A DNA stretch of 53,281 nt from an uncultured Chthonomonas sp. (GTDB lineage Bacteria > Armatimonadota > Chthonomonadetes > Chthonomonadales > Chthonomonadaceae): positions 1-53,281 of the forward strand of contig CAIONQ010000045.1 of NCBI GenBank assembly GCA_903859705.1, in the 5' to 3' direction. The position numbers and the translations under genes are program-made. Below, in pieces: positions 9,301-17,984 of this stretch (the first letter of the stretch is position 1; the number at the start of each line of letters is the position of its first letter). Below the pieces are notes generated by a model. It was given only the letters and a program-made list of their open reading frames with translations. It searched no databases and was not told where the DNA came from.

Positions 9301-12300
9301 TATCGACGGATTGTTTCACATCGGCTATTGCTTCAATGGGAAACTTCGCAGGAAGTTGGCAAAGGAGCAAAAAAACGAGAAAGGGCCCTGCAGCGTCTTG
9401 CGGCCCCGCCGCTGTGCCTTGGCATCATTTGCGCTTTATTTGTTATTATTCATCCAGCCGCCCGTGTTGCTGCCCTGCCGTTTGTTGGGATATGGGCACT
9501 GGCACCCATGATGATTATGTGGATGAATGCTCCTGTACGGAAGTGGCCAGCGCAGTCTCTGTCAGTAGAAGATCAGGTTATGCTTCGCCTGGTAGCCCGG
9601 CAAACCTGGCGGTATTTTGATGACTTTGTTGGGCCAGAAACCAACTGGCTCCCCCCCGATAACTACCAGGCAGATCTCCGAGTAGAAGTGGCCCAGCGTA
9701 CATCTCCTACAAATATCGGTCTTGGTTTGATGGCAAATCTCGCTGCAGCTGATTTTGGTTACATCACAGTGGATAGCTTGATTGATCGCACCGAAAACAC
9801 ATTGAAGACAATGGAGACAATGGAGACCTTTGAGGGGCACATTTTAAACTGGTACGACATCAGAGATCTCAAGCCTCTACTGCCTCGTTACGTTTCCATG
9901 GTAGATAGCGGAAATCTGCTGGGCGCACTTTGGACGGTTGCACAGGGATTGCAAGAGCTTGTGTCTGCCCCGGTTCTCTCGCCCGCTGCCCTTGCGGGAT
10001 TGCAGGATACGTTGCGTAGCATGCGGCCATTGCAGCAACATGCCTGGCAGGATCCAGATCAGATTGAGTTACGCCTGTTGGAGCTCGAGAACCTGGCCGG
10101 GCATGCTTCGCAGGAATTGAAGGAAATAGTTCATCGGGTTCGCCTATCGGCAACCCCTGCGTCCTATCTGTTAGAAGCGGTTCATCGAACAGAAACAAAT
10201 ACAAACAATGCCGTTTACTGGGCTGAGAAGGTATCGGATCACGTTTCTCAGTGGAGTCAGATTGTAGACCGATACCTACGATGGGTAATTGTGCTTGAGG
10301 CTCCGCCTGAAGGCGGCTTGCTTGCCTGCGGGCCGGATGCCCATACCTGGCGGCGGCAGGCACTGGCGTCTTCGCCATCTTTGCGTGCCCTCGCCACTGG
10401 CAATGTGCCAGGGTTGCGAGAACTGGTTGGATTACAGCGTCGCAGCAGCGAAATGCACCTTAGTCCGGCCGTTTGTAAATGGTTGGATGACCTTGCAGCA
10501 TCGGCATCCGATGCGCAACGCCTGGCTTCTGAACGACTGGCAGAATGCAACGCAATTATCAATCGGCTGCACCACCTGGCCGATGGTATGAATATGCGAT
10601 TTCTATATGACGCAACGCAGCGCCTCTTTACCACCGGTTACAACGTGAGCGACCGTCGGATGGATGAAAGCTGCTACAACCTGCTGGCTAGTGAGGCGCG
10701 TCTCGGCAGTTTTATAGCCATTGCAAACGGCCAGATACCGGTTGAGCACTGGTGGGCACTGGGCCGCCCGTATGGTGAAGCCTATGGGCAGAAGATATTG
10801 CTTTCATGGGGCGGTACCATGTTTGAGTACCTCATGCCATTGCTGCTAACCAGAAGCTATGAGAATTCACTGCTTGATCAGGCATGCCGTGCCGTGGTTT
10901 CTTGCCAGATATCTTATGGCAAAATGCGAAGCATTCCGTGGGGCATATCTGAGTCTTCCTACAGCGCAGTAGATGCCCAGCGAACTTACCAGTATCGGGC
11001 TTTTGGTGTTCCGGGCCTCGGTTTGAAGCGCGGACTGGAAGATGATCTGGTAGTTTCGCCCTACTCCTCGGCGCTGGCGCTGGCCCTGGAACCGGCAGCT
11101 TCGGCAAAGAACCTTCGAAAACTTGCCAGCTTGCCCCATCTCGAAATGCATGATGGCTATGGCTTTTATGAATCGATAGATTACACGCGTCAGCAAAATC
11201 AAATGGGCAGGCGCGGCATTGTAGTAAGGTCTTTCATGGCACATCACCAGGGAATGATTCTCTCTGCCATCGACAATGCCATTAACGAAAACACTATGCA
11301 GGAGCGCTTTCATCGGGATCCACGGGTGTGTGCTACAGAATCTCTACTATTTGAACGTATCCCCTCGGCTCCGGCGATAACCGGGAATAATCCACAGCAA
11401 GAGGTGGTACCGCGTGTTCCCGCCACCGTAGCGCCATCGCCTTCTGGCCGCGTAGATACGCCAAATACCGCTGCGCCACAAACCAACCTGCTATCAAATG
11501 GCAACTTTAGTGTTATGACTACCAATGCGGGTGGGGGCGGTTGCCAATGGCAGAATATCGAGATCTCACGGTGGCGTTCCGATGTTACCTGTGATTCCTA
11601 CGGCGAATATCTCTATTTGAAGAATATTGAAACGCGGGCAGTATGGTCTGCCACCCATCAACCCGTGCTTGCAGACTTACAGCAGTATCTTGTAACGTTT
11701 TCTTCAGATAAAACGGAGTTTTGCAGGCGCGATGGCGACATTGAAACCAGAACAGAAATTGTTGTGTCTCCGGAAGATAACGTAGAAGTACGGCGTGTAA
11801 CACTTGTAAACCGATCCAGGCAACATAGAACGATCGAGCTCACCAGCTATGTGGAGTTGGCACTCTCTGATCACCGTGCAGATAGGGCGCATCCTGCATT
11901 TAACAAACTGTTTGTGGAAACCGAGATGCTGGCACACCAGAGTGCGCTCCTCGCGCATAGAAGGCCGAGGTCGCCATCAGATCCGCCTATCTGGGCAGTA
12001 CATGTATCCGCGGCAGATGAATGCGATATCCTGCCCCAGTTCGAAACAGATAGGGCACAGTTTATTGGGCGAGGGCGTACAGCAAAAGATCCCGCAGCCA
12101 TGCATGGTGATTTGACGGGCACAGCAGGGTTTGTACTGGATCCGATTTTCAGCTTGAGAAGGCGTGTAACCGTGGAATCTGGGCAACGAATCCAGATTGC
12201 ATTTGTAACGGGTGCGGCCGCTTCACGTGAAGAGGCGGTTGCCATTGCGGATAAGTACTCCACACTTCAATCTTCCGATAGAGCCATTGAAATGGCCTGG

Positions 12301-15300
12301 GCCCACGCCCAGTTGGAACTACGGCATCTCGGCATACACCAGCAGGATACTCAGGCCTTTCAGCAGCTTGCCGCACACATCTTTTATCCATCGGCTCTCT
12401 TGCGGCCATCACCAGAACGCCTGATCCGCAACACGCTAGGTCAATCATCGCTATGGGCACAGGGCATCTCTGGAGATCTGCCAATAGTTACGGTAACTAT
12501 TGGCGATACACGAGACATAGTGCTTGTACGCCAGGTGCTGCTGGCGCGTTCTTACCTGCTGGCTCGCGGGCTCAAAATGGATCTAATACTCCTGAATGAG
12601 GAGCCAGATACTTATGGGCAACCACTGCTCACACAGCTTCGCAGGCTGATGGAAGCCTTTGTGCCATCGGCCACTGCCGAACAGCCGGGTGGTGTGTTCT
12701 TACGGTCTGCCGATCAGGTGCAAGAGCCAGAGCGTACGCTTCTGCTTACGGCATCACGCATTGTGTTTGTGGCAGCGCGGGGTGGTTTACAAGAGCAACT
12801 GAGTGCTCCTGCAATTGGGGCCGCTACCGCGCCAGCGCTGTTAGGGTGGCGAAACGCTGCCGAGGCAGGAGCACCGTTGCCGGTACGGGATCTGACAATC
12901 GATAACGGTGTTGGAGGATTTACATGTGATGGTAACGAGTATGTTATTCACCTGGATGCCGGATGTGTTACCCCACTTCCATGGGTTAACGTTATGTCTA
13001 ACAAGGCTTTCGGTACCATTGTTTCGGAGTCTGGTTCAGGATTTACCTGGAGTCTAAATAGCCAGACGAACCGGCTTACACCGTGGTCGAATGACCCGAT
13101 TTCGGATACTCCTGGAGATGTCATTTACATCCGAGACGAGGAATCAACCCGCGTGTGGACGCCAACCGCGCTACCAATCCGAGAGCAGGAACCTTACCGA
13201 ACAACGCATGGCAAAGGCTACACTCATGCTGAACACAATAGTCATGGAATCAATCAGGTTCTCACCACTTTTGTGCCAGTTGATGCGGAAGGGGGATCGC
13301 CGGTAAGGTTACAGCGGCTGAGCCTTACTAACCTCTCAAACCGGCGGAGAAGGCTCAGTATTACGCTTTATTGTGAGTGGGTACTTGGTACTGAGCGTGA
13401 AGATACTCAGCTGCATGTTAGTACGCAGTGGGATGCCGTTTCGCAATGTTTGTTTGCCCGTAATCCATTTCATCCCGATGATGGTGGCAGGGTTACCTTT
13501 GTTACCTGCAGTGCCGCTGTTTTGTGCTACACCGGCGATAGAACCGAGTTTCTGGGCCGTAACGGCTCGCTAAGCGCACCTGCAGCTATGTCTCGCACAA
13601 GGCTCTCCGGCAGAGTGGGTGCTGGCCTGGATCCATGTGGAGCCTACCGTGTTCAGGTTTTGCTGGAGCCAAGAGAGAAGGCTGATGTAGTATTTGTGCT
13701 CGGACAAGCGGCCAATGTGGCAGAAGCTCGTGAGCTTGCTGCACACTTCCGAACGCCACGTTCCTTTGAGACTGCGTTGAAAACCACCCGAGATTGGTGG
13801 AGCAATGTTCTCAATACTGTTCAAGTACAAACGCCTTCTGTGTCTGTAGACTTTATGATGAACGGCTGGCTGCTATATCAGGCGCTAAGCTGCAGAATCT
13901 GGGGACGTTCTGCGTTCTACCAGTCTGGTGGTGCGTACGGCTTTCGCGATCAGTTGCAGGACTCTATGGCGCTGGTTTATGCTGCCCCTGATATCGCTCG
14001 TGAGCAGATCCTCCGCGCTGCTGCCCGGCAGTTTCCTGAAGGCGATGTTCAGCACTGGTGGCATCCCGGCAGTGGCGCTGGGGTTCGCACACGCATCTCG
14101 GATGATATGCTCTGGCTACCATTCGTTACTGCTCACTATGTAAGAGTAACTGGTGATACCGGAATTCTGGATACACAGGTGCCGTTTATACAGGGCAAGC
14201 TCATTGCAGAAAATGGGATGGAAGCATTTTATAGCCCTACTATTACGAGCGATACGGCAACACTGCTTGAGCACTGCAGGCGATCTATTGAAAAAGGATC
14301 GACTTCAGGTATTCACGGATTGCCCCTGATCGGGAGTGGTGACTGGAATGACGGCCTGAACCTGGTAGGAAAAGATGGCAAAGGCGAGAGTGTTTGGCTG
14401 GCATGGTTCCTGGTATGTGTGTTAAACGATTTTGCGAACACCGTGCTCCAACATGGCGCCTCGGCTAACCCTACGGCGCTGATTGAAGCCACAAAATACC
14501 GGGAGCAGGCCGAAGGTATTGCCAAAGCGGTGGATGACACCGCATGGGATGGTGCCTGGTATCGCCGTGGCTACTTTGACAATGGAGACTCGCTTGGTTC
14601 TGTTCAAAATGAGGAAGCACAGATTGATTCCATTGCTCAATCGTGGAGCGCCATCTCAGCAGCAGGGGATCCCGTGCGAGCAATTGGCTCAATGCAGGCG
14701 GTAATGCACAGGCTTGTGCTTGAGCAAGAGAAAATGGTTCTGCTTTTTGCGCCGCCTTTTGCATCATCTGCTGTAGAACCAGGCTATATAAAGGGGTATC
14801 CACCGGGAGTGCGTGAAAATGGCGGCCAGTACACCCATGGGTCTCTCTGGGTGCCAATGGCGCTGGCCCGGCTTGGGGATGGCAATAACTGTAACGCAGT
14901 GTTGGAAATGATGAACCCGATTTCACATACCAGAACACCGGCAGACATCAAGTGCTATAAGGCAGAACCCTACGTAGTTGCTGCAGATGTTTATGCGCTG
15001 CCGGGAAGGGTAGGCCGAGCAGGATGGAGCTGGTATACCGGCGCGGCTGCCTGGATGTACAGAATATGGCTGGAAGAAGTTCTGGGGTTTCAGGTGCGTG
15101 GAAACCAGCTGAGTTTTCACCCATGCTTCAAAAACACATGGGTATCGGTTGAAATGACGTACCGTTATCACGGCTCCCAGTTCAACATCCAGATACGCAA
15201 TCCTGCGGCGGTAAGTTCAGGAGTAAAAGAGGTAAGCCTGGATGGTGTTACATGTACCGATGGAGTGATTGCATTGCTAGACGATGGAGCCACCCATACG

Positions 15301-15330
15301 ATTGTTGTACTGATGGGGCAAACTGCCTGA
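6313..15330 (+). CDS. ndvB: Cyclic beta-1,2-glucan synthase, NdvB/ChvB-like (GT84-GH94)
   Basis: About 3005 residues, slightly longer than the usual 2800-2900. The protein makes beta-1,2-glucan from UDP-glucose at the inner membrane. N-terminal region 1-500 is soluble; membrane segments lie near 505-570, 910-960 and 1035-1070. Between them is the GT84 glycosyltransferase, with DADTQLPRD at about 720 and the KRQHRWIRGDWQ motif at about 864. A glycoamylase-like domain follows (about 1420-1660; GTMFEYLMP, MAHHQGM). Two beta-supersandwich modules start near 1728 and 2201. The GH94 phosphorylase-type catalytic barrel has GSGDWNDGLNLVG with Asp-Asn-Asp near 2677, which controls chain length. I chose the ATG at 6313 because AAAGG lies nine bases before it; a TTG at 6253 and a GTG at 6280 are in frame but less likely. 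It is flanked by stress and two-component genes, suggesting osmotic or envelope adaptation. Confidence 0.88.
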   Translation: MAERGIVLGFYQDRAVALEVLTLLRSNPRFQSAVIVSDENGKTTVTCNWSLMRGKLSPSLILKYSRWLVRNEALVIIQALPVAMRQAVDTLHLGLLAPTATFVLLPSIGATDLPYDEFSQAAPATLEALQAEAVRLAEVHVQAGTHRGGARPLNDRLSDSEAILNQVQESLSTAVRTGQPVSMSAEWLLDNAYILQGHIDEFRSNLPARFYDELPRIGEGPQIGLPRVYTIATRLISIAHIRLDREWLDAFLRTYQGVSELTMAELWALPLMLRLRMIECVRHLAIQVVRRQRESELADFYANRLLTAARQDRDRLLPFVTELAKEQPDPSTYLADQLSSYLYDEERALASLTGWLEYRLGAPLVTSTQQEHLNQTTELVALANAIAALRHLARYDWREAFEGLCGVEAILRRDPSGVYPNMDFNTRDQYRHVVEETARRSGHSEKHIAELALAMATSATTDLTRHVGYYLADAGKAAIEAQTGCRPPLTELARRYVRKNSEVVYPSAVALISILVLWSLIDATASAKSGAVVLMSFTMLAMLPASEIALQIVNHLVIRQIPPRALPRMRFDAGIPEEFTTLVIVPMMLLTPDSICDEVAQLEIRYLANTDPNLLFGLLSDYSDAPQRDMPEDIERLDVAIQAIQKLSARYGPGRFYLFHRDRQWSKCEERWIGWERKRGKLEHLNRFLVGNPDPEQPRFLRSGDPAILSKIRFVITLDADTQLPRDTARHLIETLAHPLNQPQLSPDGREVERGYTIVQPGVSTSLPSATSTRFSRIFTDATGLDPYTHVSSDVYQDLMAESSYQGKGIYDLRAFNSVLSDRFPESHLLSHDLIEGGHVRVGLASDIELLDQFPGDYLAYTKRQHRWIRGDWQIADWLFPTVPGPRDQRVHNALSFFNRWKIADNLRRSLLPAASIALLLFGWRFTAAPVLVSVFVGSVMLLPPLVLFGASISTKSDSEKNVLRQLGISLQRAAICAVLLPEQAYTALDAIIRVMYRRIVSHRLLLQWETSQEVGKGAKKRERALQRLAAPPLCLGIICALFVIIHPAARVAALPFVGIWALAPMMIMWMNAPVRKWPAQSLSVEDQVMLRLVARQTWRYFDDFVGPETNWLPPDNYQADLRVEVAQRTSPTNIGLGLMANLAAADFGYITVDSLIDRTENTLKTMETMETFEGHILNWYDIRDLKPLLPRYVSMVDSGNLLGALWTVAQGLQELVSAPVLSPAALAGLQDTLRSMRPLQQHAWQDPDQIELRLLELENLAGHASQELKEIVHRVRLSATPASYLLEAVHRTETNTNNAVYWAEKVSDHVSQWSQIVDRYLRWVIVLEAPPEGGLLACGPDAHTWRRQALASSPSLRALATGNVPGLRELVGLQRRSSEMHLSPAVCKWLDDLAASASDAQRLASERLAECNAIINRLHHLADGMNMRFLYDATQRLFTTGYNVSDRRMDESCYNLLASEARLGSFIAIANGQIPVEHWWALGRPYGEAYGQKILLSWGGTMFEYLMPLLLTRSYENSLLDQACRAVVSCQISYGKMRSIPWGISESSYSAVDAQRTYQYRAFGVPGLGLKRGLEDDLVVSPYSSALALALEPAASAKNLRKLASLPHLEMHDGYGFYESIDYTRQQNQMGRRGIVVRSFMAHHQGMILSAIDNAINENTMQERFHRDPRVCATESLLFERIPSAPAITGNNPQQEVVPRVPATVAPSPSGRVDTPNTAAPQTNLLSNGNFSVMTTNAGGGGCQWQNIEISRWRSDVTCDSYGEYLYLKNIETRAVWSATHQPVLADLQQYLVTFSSDKTEFCRRDGDIETRTEIVVSPEDNVEVRRVTLVNRSRQHRTIELTSYVELALSDHRADRAHPAFNKLFVETEMLAHQSALLAHRRPRSPSDPPIWAVHVSAADECDILPQFETDRAQFIGRGRTAKDPAAMHGDLTGTAGFVLDPIFSLRRRVTVESGQRIQIAFVTGAAASREEAVAIADKYSTLQSSDRAIEMAWAHAQLELRHLGIHQQDTQAFQQLAAHIFYPSALLRPSPERLIRNTLGQSSLWAQGISGDLPIVTVTIGDTRDIVLVRQVLLARSYLLARGLKMDLILLNEEPDTYGQPLLTQLRRLMEAFVPSATAEQPGGVFLRSADQVQEPERTLLLTASRIVFVAARGGLQEQLSAPAIGAATAPALLGWRNAAEAGAPLPVRDLTIDNGVGGFTCDGNEYVIHLDAGCVTPLPWVNVMSNKAFGTIVSESGSGFTWSLNSQTNRLTPWSNDPISDTPGDVIYIRDEESTRVWTPTALPIREQEPYRTTHGKGYTHAEHNSHGINQVLTTFVPVDAEGGSPVRLQRLSLTNLSNRRRRLSITLYCEWVLGTEREDTQLHVSTQWDAVSQCLFARNPFHPDDGGRVTFVTCSAAVLCYTGDRTEFLGRNGSLSAPAAMSRTRLSGRVGAGLDPCGAYRVQVLLEPREKADVVFVLGQAANVAEARELAAHFRTPRSFETALKTTRDWWSNVLNTVQVQTPSVSVDFMMNGWLLYQALSCRIWGRSAFYQSGGAYGFRDQLQDSMALVYAAPDIAREQILRAAARQFPEGDVQHWWHPGSGAGVRTRISDDMLWLPFVTAHYVRVTGDTGILDTQVPFIQGKLIAENGMEAFYSPTITSDTATLLEHCRRSIEKGSTSGIHGLPLIGSGDWNDGLNLVGKDGKGESVWLAWFLVCVLNDFANTVLQHGASANPTALIEATKYREQAEGIAKAVDDTAWDGAWYRRGYFDNGDSLGSVQNEEAQIDSIAQSWSAISAAGDPVRAIGSMQAVMHRLVLEQEKMVLLFAPPFASSAVEPGYIKGYPPGVRENGGQYTHGSLWVPMALARLGDGNNCNAVLEMMNPISHTRTPADIKCYKAEPYVVAADVYALPGRVGRAGWSWYTGAAAWMYRIWLEEVLGFQVRGNQLSFHPCFKNTWVSVEMTYRYHGSQFNIQIRNPAAVSSGVKEVSLDGVTCTDGVIALLDDGATHTIVVLMGQTA

Positions 15331-15341
15331 TCTCAATTAGG

Positions 15342-15367
15342 GGAACATCTGGGTATTGTTGTGCGTC
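15342..15367 (+). promoter_or_regulatory. ECF-type promoter GGAAC-N17-CGTC upstream of the two-component pair
   Basis: GGAAC at 15342-15346 and CGTC at 15364-15367 are separated by 17 bases, identical in motif and spacing to the site ahead of the stress-protein gene. It starts just 11 bp after the ndvB stop and would give a leader of about 265 bases to the kinase gene, leaving room for a small RNA or small protein. Confidence 0.55.
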
Positions 15368-15433
15368 TCACCGCCAACAAGTTGCTCAGTACCTGAATCT
15401 TTGCCTTGGCGCCTCATCTTTTGGAGTGATTGT

Positions 15434-15505
15434 ATGGAGAATGTAATGTTCGATACACATTTTCAGAACTATTCTGATTGTCGCAGCATTGGAAAGACAA
15501 ATTGA
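15434..15505 (+). CDS. Possible 23-aa small protein
   Basis: An ATG with TTGGAG seven bases upstream opens a 23-codon frame (begins MENVMFDTHF) ending in TGA. It lies on the transcript expected from the ECF-type promoter at 15342. There is no hydrophobic segment and no recognisable family; it may be a chance ORF in a leader. Confidence 0.2.
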   Translation: MENVMFDTHFQNYSDCRSIGKTN

Positions 15506-15641
15506 ATTCCTCTTGTAGATTTGATTACGTGCCGGCAATAGTTCGCCTGTTTCATGCGTTTCCAGCTCTCTATAAGGCAAGTGAAGGTGGGACACATGTG
15601 ATCGAGACATGTTTTCTCATCCACTACCCCGGTGACTGCGG

Positions 15642-16994
15642 ATGACGCAAGGTGGTGATAACACGACTCCGCATGACACAGAAGCACCAGTTCATCCAGA
15701 CGTCCTGAGCCAACAAAATGAAAACCTGGCAAAAGCAAATGAAGCGCTTATGGCTAAGGTGTTAGAGTCGCGCCGCGCTGAAAAGGCTGTTAGAAGCCAG
15801 ATGGCGGCCTTAACACAAACACTGGGGTTGCTGGCAGCGGAACCAGAGAGAGATAGCTTTATAGGTGAGGTGCTCAAGGCGATCACCACACAGCTTGGGG
15901 CCAACTCCGGTGGTTTCTGGCTGTACGATGATTCTGCCAAGATCCTCTCCCTGCATCTGGATTACGATGCCGGGCATATAGCTCCTGCAGCGCCATTGCA
16001 ATCCCTGAATGCCAATGCGGATAGCATTGGCACCGGAAATGGGCTGTACATTACGTTTGAACCCGCTTCAGAAACGCATGAAACCGGGAAACACCTGGGT
16101 GTTACCGTGTATGATGATATAGCAAACGATCCAAGGTTGGAAAAGTGCCGAGCGCACCTGCTGGCACGTGGAACACGAACATTGTTCTTAATACCGCTCT
16201 ATCTCGAAAACGAATTAATCGGGAGTTTCAGCGTGCACAGCAAACGGCAACGCTCATACTTACATGGAGAAATAGAACTCGCCCAGGCACTGGTGCAACA
16301 GGCCGGCCTGGCAATTCAATGGGCTCGAACAGCGGAACAGAGTAGGCAGGCAGCCGTGCTTGAAGAAAGAAACCGCCTTGCGCGAGAGATACATGATAGC
16401 CTTGCACAGTCATTTACAGGCATACTGATTCAGTTAGGCGTTGCCCAGAGAATATCGAGCTCCTCGCCAGATGATGCCTGGGGACTAATAGAGCACGTGC
16501 GGCTTCTGGCAATCCAGGGCCTGGCCGAAGCGCGTAGATCGGTGTGGGCACTTCAGCCCAATGCTCAGGAGTTTACCGATCTCGGTACTACTTTGCAGGG
16601 ACATATAGATAGAATACTTGCCAACGGGTCTATACAGGGAATAGTGCACATTCATGGCAATGCACGTGTGCTACCATCCGATGTAGGCCTTAACCTGCTG
16701 AGAATTGCACAGGAAGCAGTGAACAATGCTGTTCAGCACTCTCAGGCACCACAAGTGTTTGTAGAGCTAACGTTTGAAGATGCTCAGGTTAAACTGTTTG
16801 TGCAAGATAACGGCCAGGGATTTGATGCTCAGCACCAGGAGAATGGTGGGGGGGTTGGGCTCACTGGCATGCGGCAGCGAGCCGAGCGCATTGGTGGACA
16901 CCTAACAATAGTAAGCACTCCGGGTGCCGGTACTGAAGTAGCAGTAACCGCACCAATCCCTTCCATGCCGGTTGGGGGACAGAAAACACAATGA
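15642..16994 (+). CDS. Sensor histidine kinase, NarL-partner type, with GAF domain
   Basis: 450 residues with no membrane segment, so a cytoplasmic sensor. A coiled coil (about 25-65) leads into a GAF domain (about 65-225). The HisKA_3 dimerisation box EERNRLAREIHDSLAQSFTG holds the phosphoacceptor H251. The HATPase domain follows, with NAVQHS (N box), DNGQGFD (G1) and GGGVGLTGMRQRAERIGG (G2). Its stop overlaps the next gene's start by four bases (ATGA), so translation of the kinase and its regulator is coupled. The GAF ligand is unknown; there are no Cys or His clusters that would suggest haem or iron-sulfur sensing. An ECF-type promoter 275 bp upstream suggests stress-controlled expression. 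Confidence 0.88.
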   Translation: MTQGGDNTTPHDTEAPVHPDVLSQQNENLAKANEALMAKVLESRRAEKAVRSQMAALTQTLGLLAAEPERDSFIGEVLKAITTQLGANSGGFWLYDDSAKILSLHLDYDAGHIAPAAPLQSLNANADSIGTGNGLYITFEPASETHETGKHLGVTVYDDIANDPRLEKCRAHLLARGTRTLFLIPLYLENELIGSFSVHSKRQRSYLHGEIELAQALVQQAGLAIQWARTAEQSRQAAVLEERNRLAREIHDSLAQSFTGILIQLGVAQRISSSSPDDAWGLIEHVRLLAIQGLAEARRSVWALQPNAQEFTDLGTTLQGHIDRILANGSIQGIVHIHGNARVLPSDVGLNLLRIAQEAVNNAVQHSQAPQVFVELTFEDAQVKLFVQDNGQGFDAQHQENGGGVGLTGMRQRAERIGGHLTIVSTPGAGTEVAVTAPIPSMPVGGQKTQ

Positions 16995-17623
16995 GCCCGG
17001 GACGTAGTATTAGAGTTCTTATCGCAGATGATCACCCTGTAGTACGTACGGGGCTGGCTCTGATGATAAAATATGAAGAAGGCATGGAAGCCGTAGCGCA
17101 GGTATCTAATGGCGCCGAGTGTGTAAAACTCTACCGCGAACACATGCCAGATGTTGTGCTGATGGATCTAAAAATGCCTGAGATGGATGGAGTACAAGCT
17201 ACAGCCGCCATACTTTCGGAGTTTCCTGCGGCACGTATAATTCTATTGACAACGTATGATGGCGATGACGATATATATCGTGGATTACGTGCAGGAGCCC
17301 GGGCATATCTACTAAAGGACGCGTCCTGTTCAGATCTATTGGAAACGATACGCATTGTGCACACCGGCAAAAAACACATAACGCGTGAAGTCGGCGCGAA
17401 ACTGGCAGAACGATTAGATGAACCAGAACTTACTGAGCGAGAACGTGATGTTTTGCGGCTAATGGCTCGCGGAAAATCCAATGTAGATATCGGCGACGAA
17501 TTGTGCATTACAGAAGGCACAGTAAAGTTTCACATTAACCACATATTGAGCAAATTGAGCGTGAATGATCGTACCCAGGCGGTGATAGTCGCCCTGAAAC
17601 GGGGAATGGTTAGTTTGGGCTAA
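16991..17623 (+). CDS. Response regulator, NarL/LuxR family
   Basis: 210 residues. The receiver domain (7-125) has the acidic pair D13-D14, phosphoacceptor D59 in VLMDLKMPEMDG, T87 region LLTTYD and lysine in YLLKDAS. The C-terminal LuxR-type helix-turn-helix (about 145-205) contains LTERERDVLRLMARGKSNVDI and EGTVKFHINHILSKL. It is the cognate partner of the kinase with which it overlaps. Targets are unknown; the inverted repeats at 17774-17792 and 17905-17922 downstream are candidates because NarL-type regulators bind such sites. Confidence 0.9.
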   Translation: MSPGRSIRVLIADDHPVVRTGLALMIKYEEGMEAVAQVSNGAECVKLYREHMPDVVLMDLKMPEMDGVQATAAILSEFPAARIILLTTYDGDDDIYRGLRAGARAYLLKDASCSDLLETIRIVHTGKKHITREVGAKLAERLDEPELTERERDVLRLMARGKSNVDIGDELCITEGTVKFHINHILSKLSVNDRTQAVIVALKRGMVSLG

Positions 17624-17773
17624 TGCGAATGTTAGATGCTCTTTGCTCTTTAAGTCATAACGTGCATCGACTTTTGATACCACTGCTGCCAGTATGAAAA
17701 AATCTGCCTATCTCAGGTTAGTGATTTCTCCTATCAAATCCACCATTAAAGACTGAACTTGCTATAGGCGCGC

Positions 17774-17792
17774 TAGTTTGCGATTCAAACTA
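17774..17792. promoter_or_regulatory. Inverted repeat TAGTTTG-N5-CAAACTA
   Basis: Perfect 7-bp arms around a 5-base loop in the 361-bp gap between the response regulator and the sigma gene. It lies 150 bp after the regulator's stop and has no T tract, so an operator is as likely as a terminator. Confidence 0.35.
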
Positions 17793-17904
17793 CTATGTAA
17801 CTGTAATTTTGTGGCCCACAGTGCGCTGAGCTCTATCGTGGCCCTCTGCCAGAGGATTGTGCGTACCTGGCTTAATTCTATACCGCGCTTCTTGAGTTAT
17901 ACAG

Positions 17905-17949
17905 TTGATGCATTGGCATCAATTTTGGAACGTGTTTTCACGGTTCCAA
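17905..17949 (+). promoter_or_regulatory. Two adjacent hairpins immediately ahead of the sigma gene
   Basis: The first is TTGATGC-ATTG-GCATCAA (17905-17922), perfect 7-bp arms. Two bases later comes a 10-bp stem (17925-17949): TTGGAACGTG pairs with CACGGTTCCAA across a TTTT loop with one bulged G. The second hairpin contains the GGAAC of the putative ECF-type promoter. The pair could be a dyad operator overlapping the promoter. The rest of the 17624-17984 gap shows nothing else recognisable. Confidence 0.45.
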
Positions 17950-17953
17950 CGTA
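17927..17953 (+). promoter_or_regulatory. Possible autoregulatory ECF-type promoter (GGAAC-N18-CGTA)
   Basis: GGAAC at 17927-17931 is followed after 18 bases by CGTA at 17950-17953, one base wider than the three better sites in this window and with A in place of C or T. The implied start near 17960 gives a leader of about 25 bases, long enough for the purine-rich GAGAGA before the ATG. Confidence 0.35.
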
Positions 17954-17984
17954 GTTTGCTTCGAGAGAGACAGGCAATTAAAAT

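Larger units (their letters stand above)
15331..15641. other. Long leader region between ndvB and the histidine kinase
   Basis: 311 bp without a firm gene. It holds an ECF-type promoter at 15342-15367, a 23-codon ORF with a ribosome site at 15434-15505, and a 15-codon GTG ORF at 15598-15645 whose stop overlaps the kinase ATG. The last could couple translation, but nothing shows that it is used. Confidence 0.5.
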
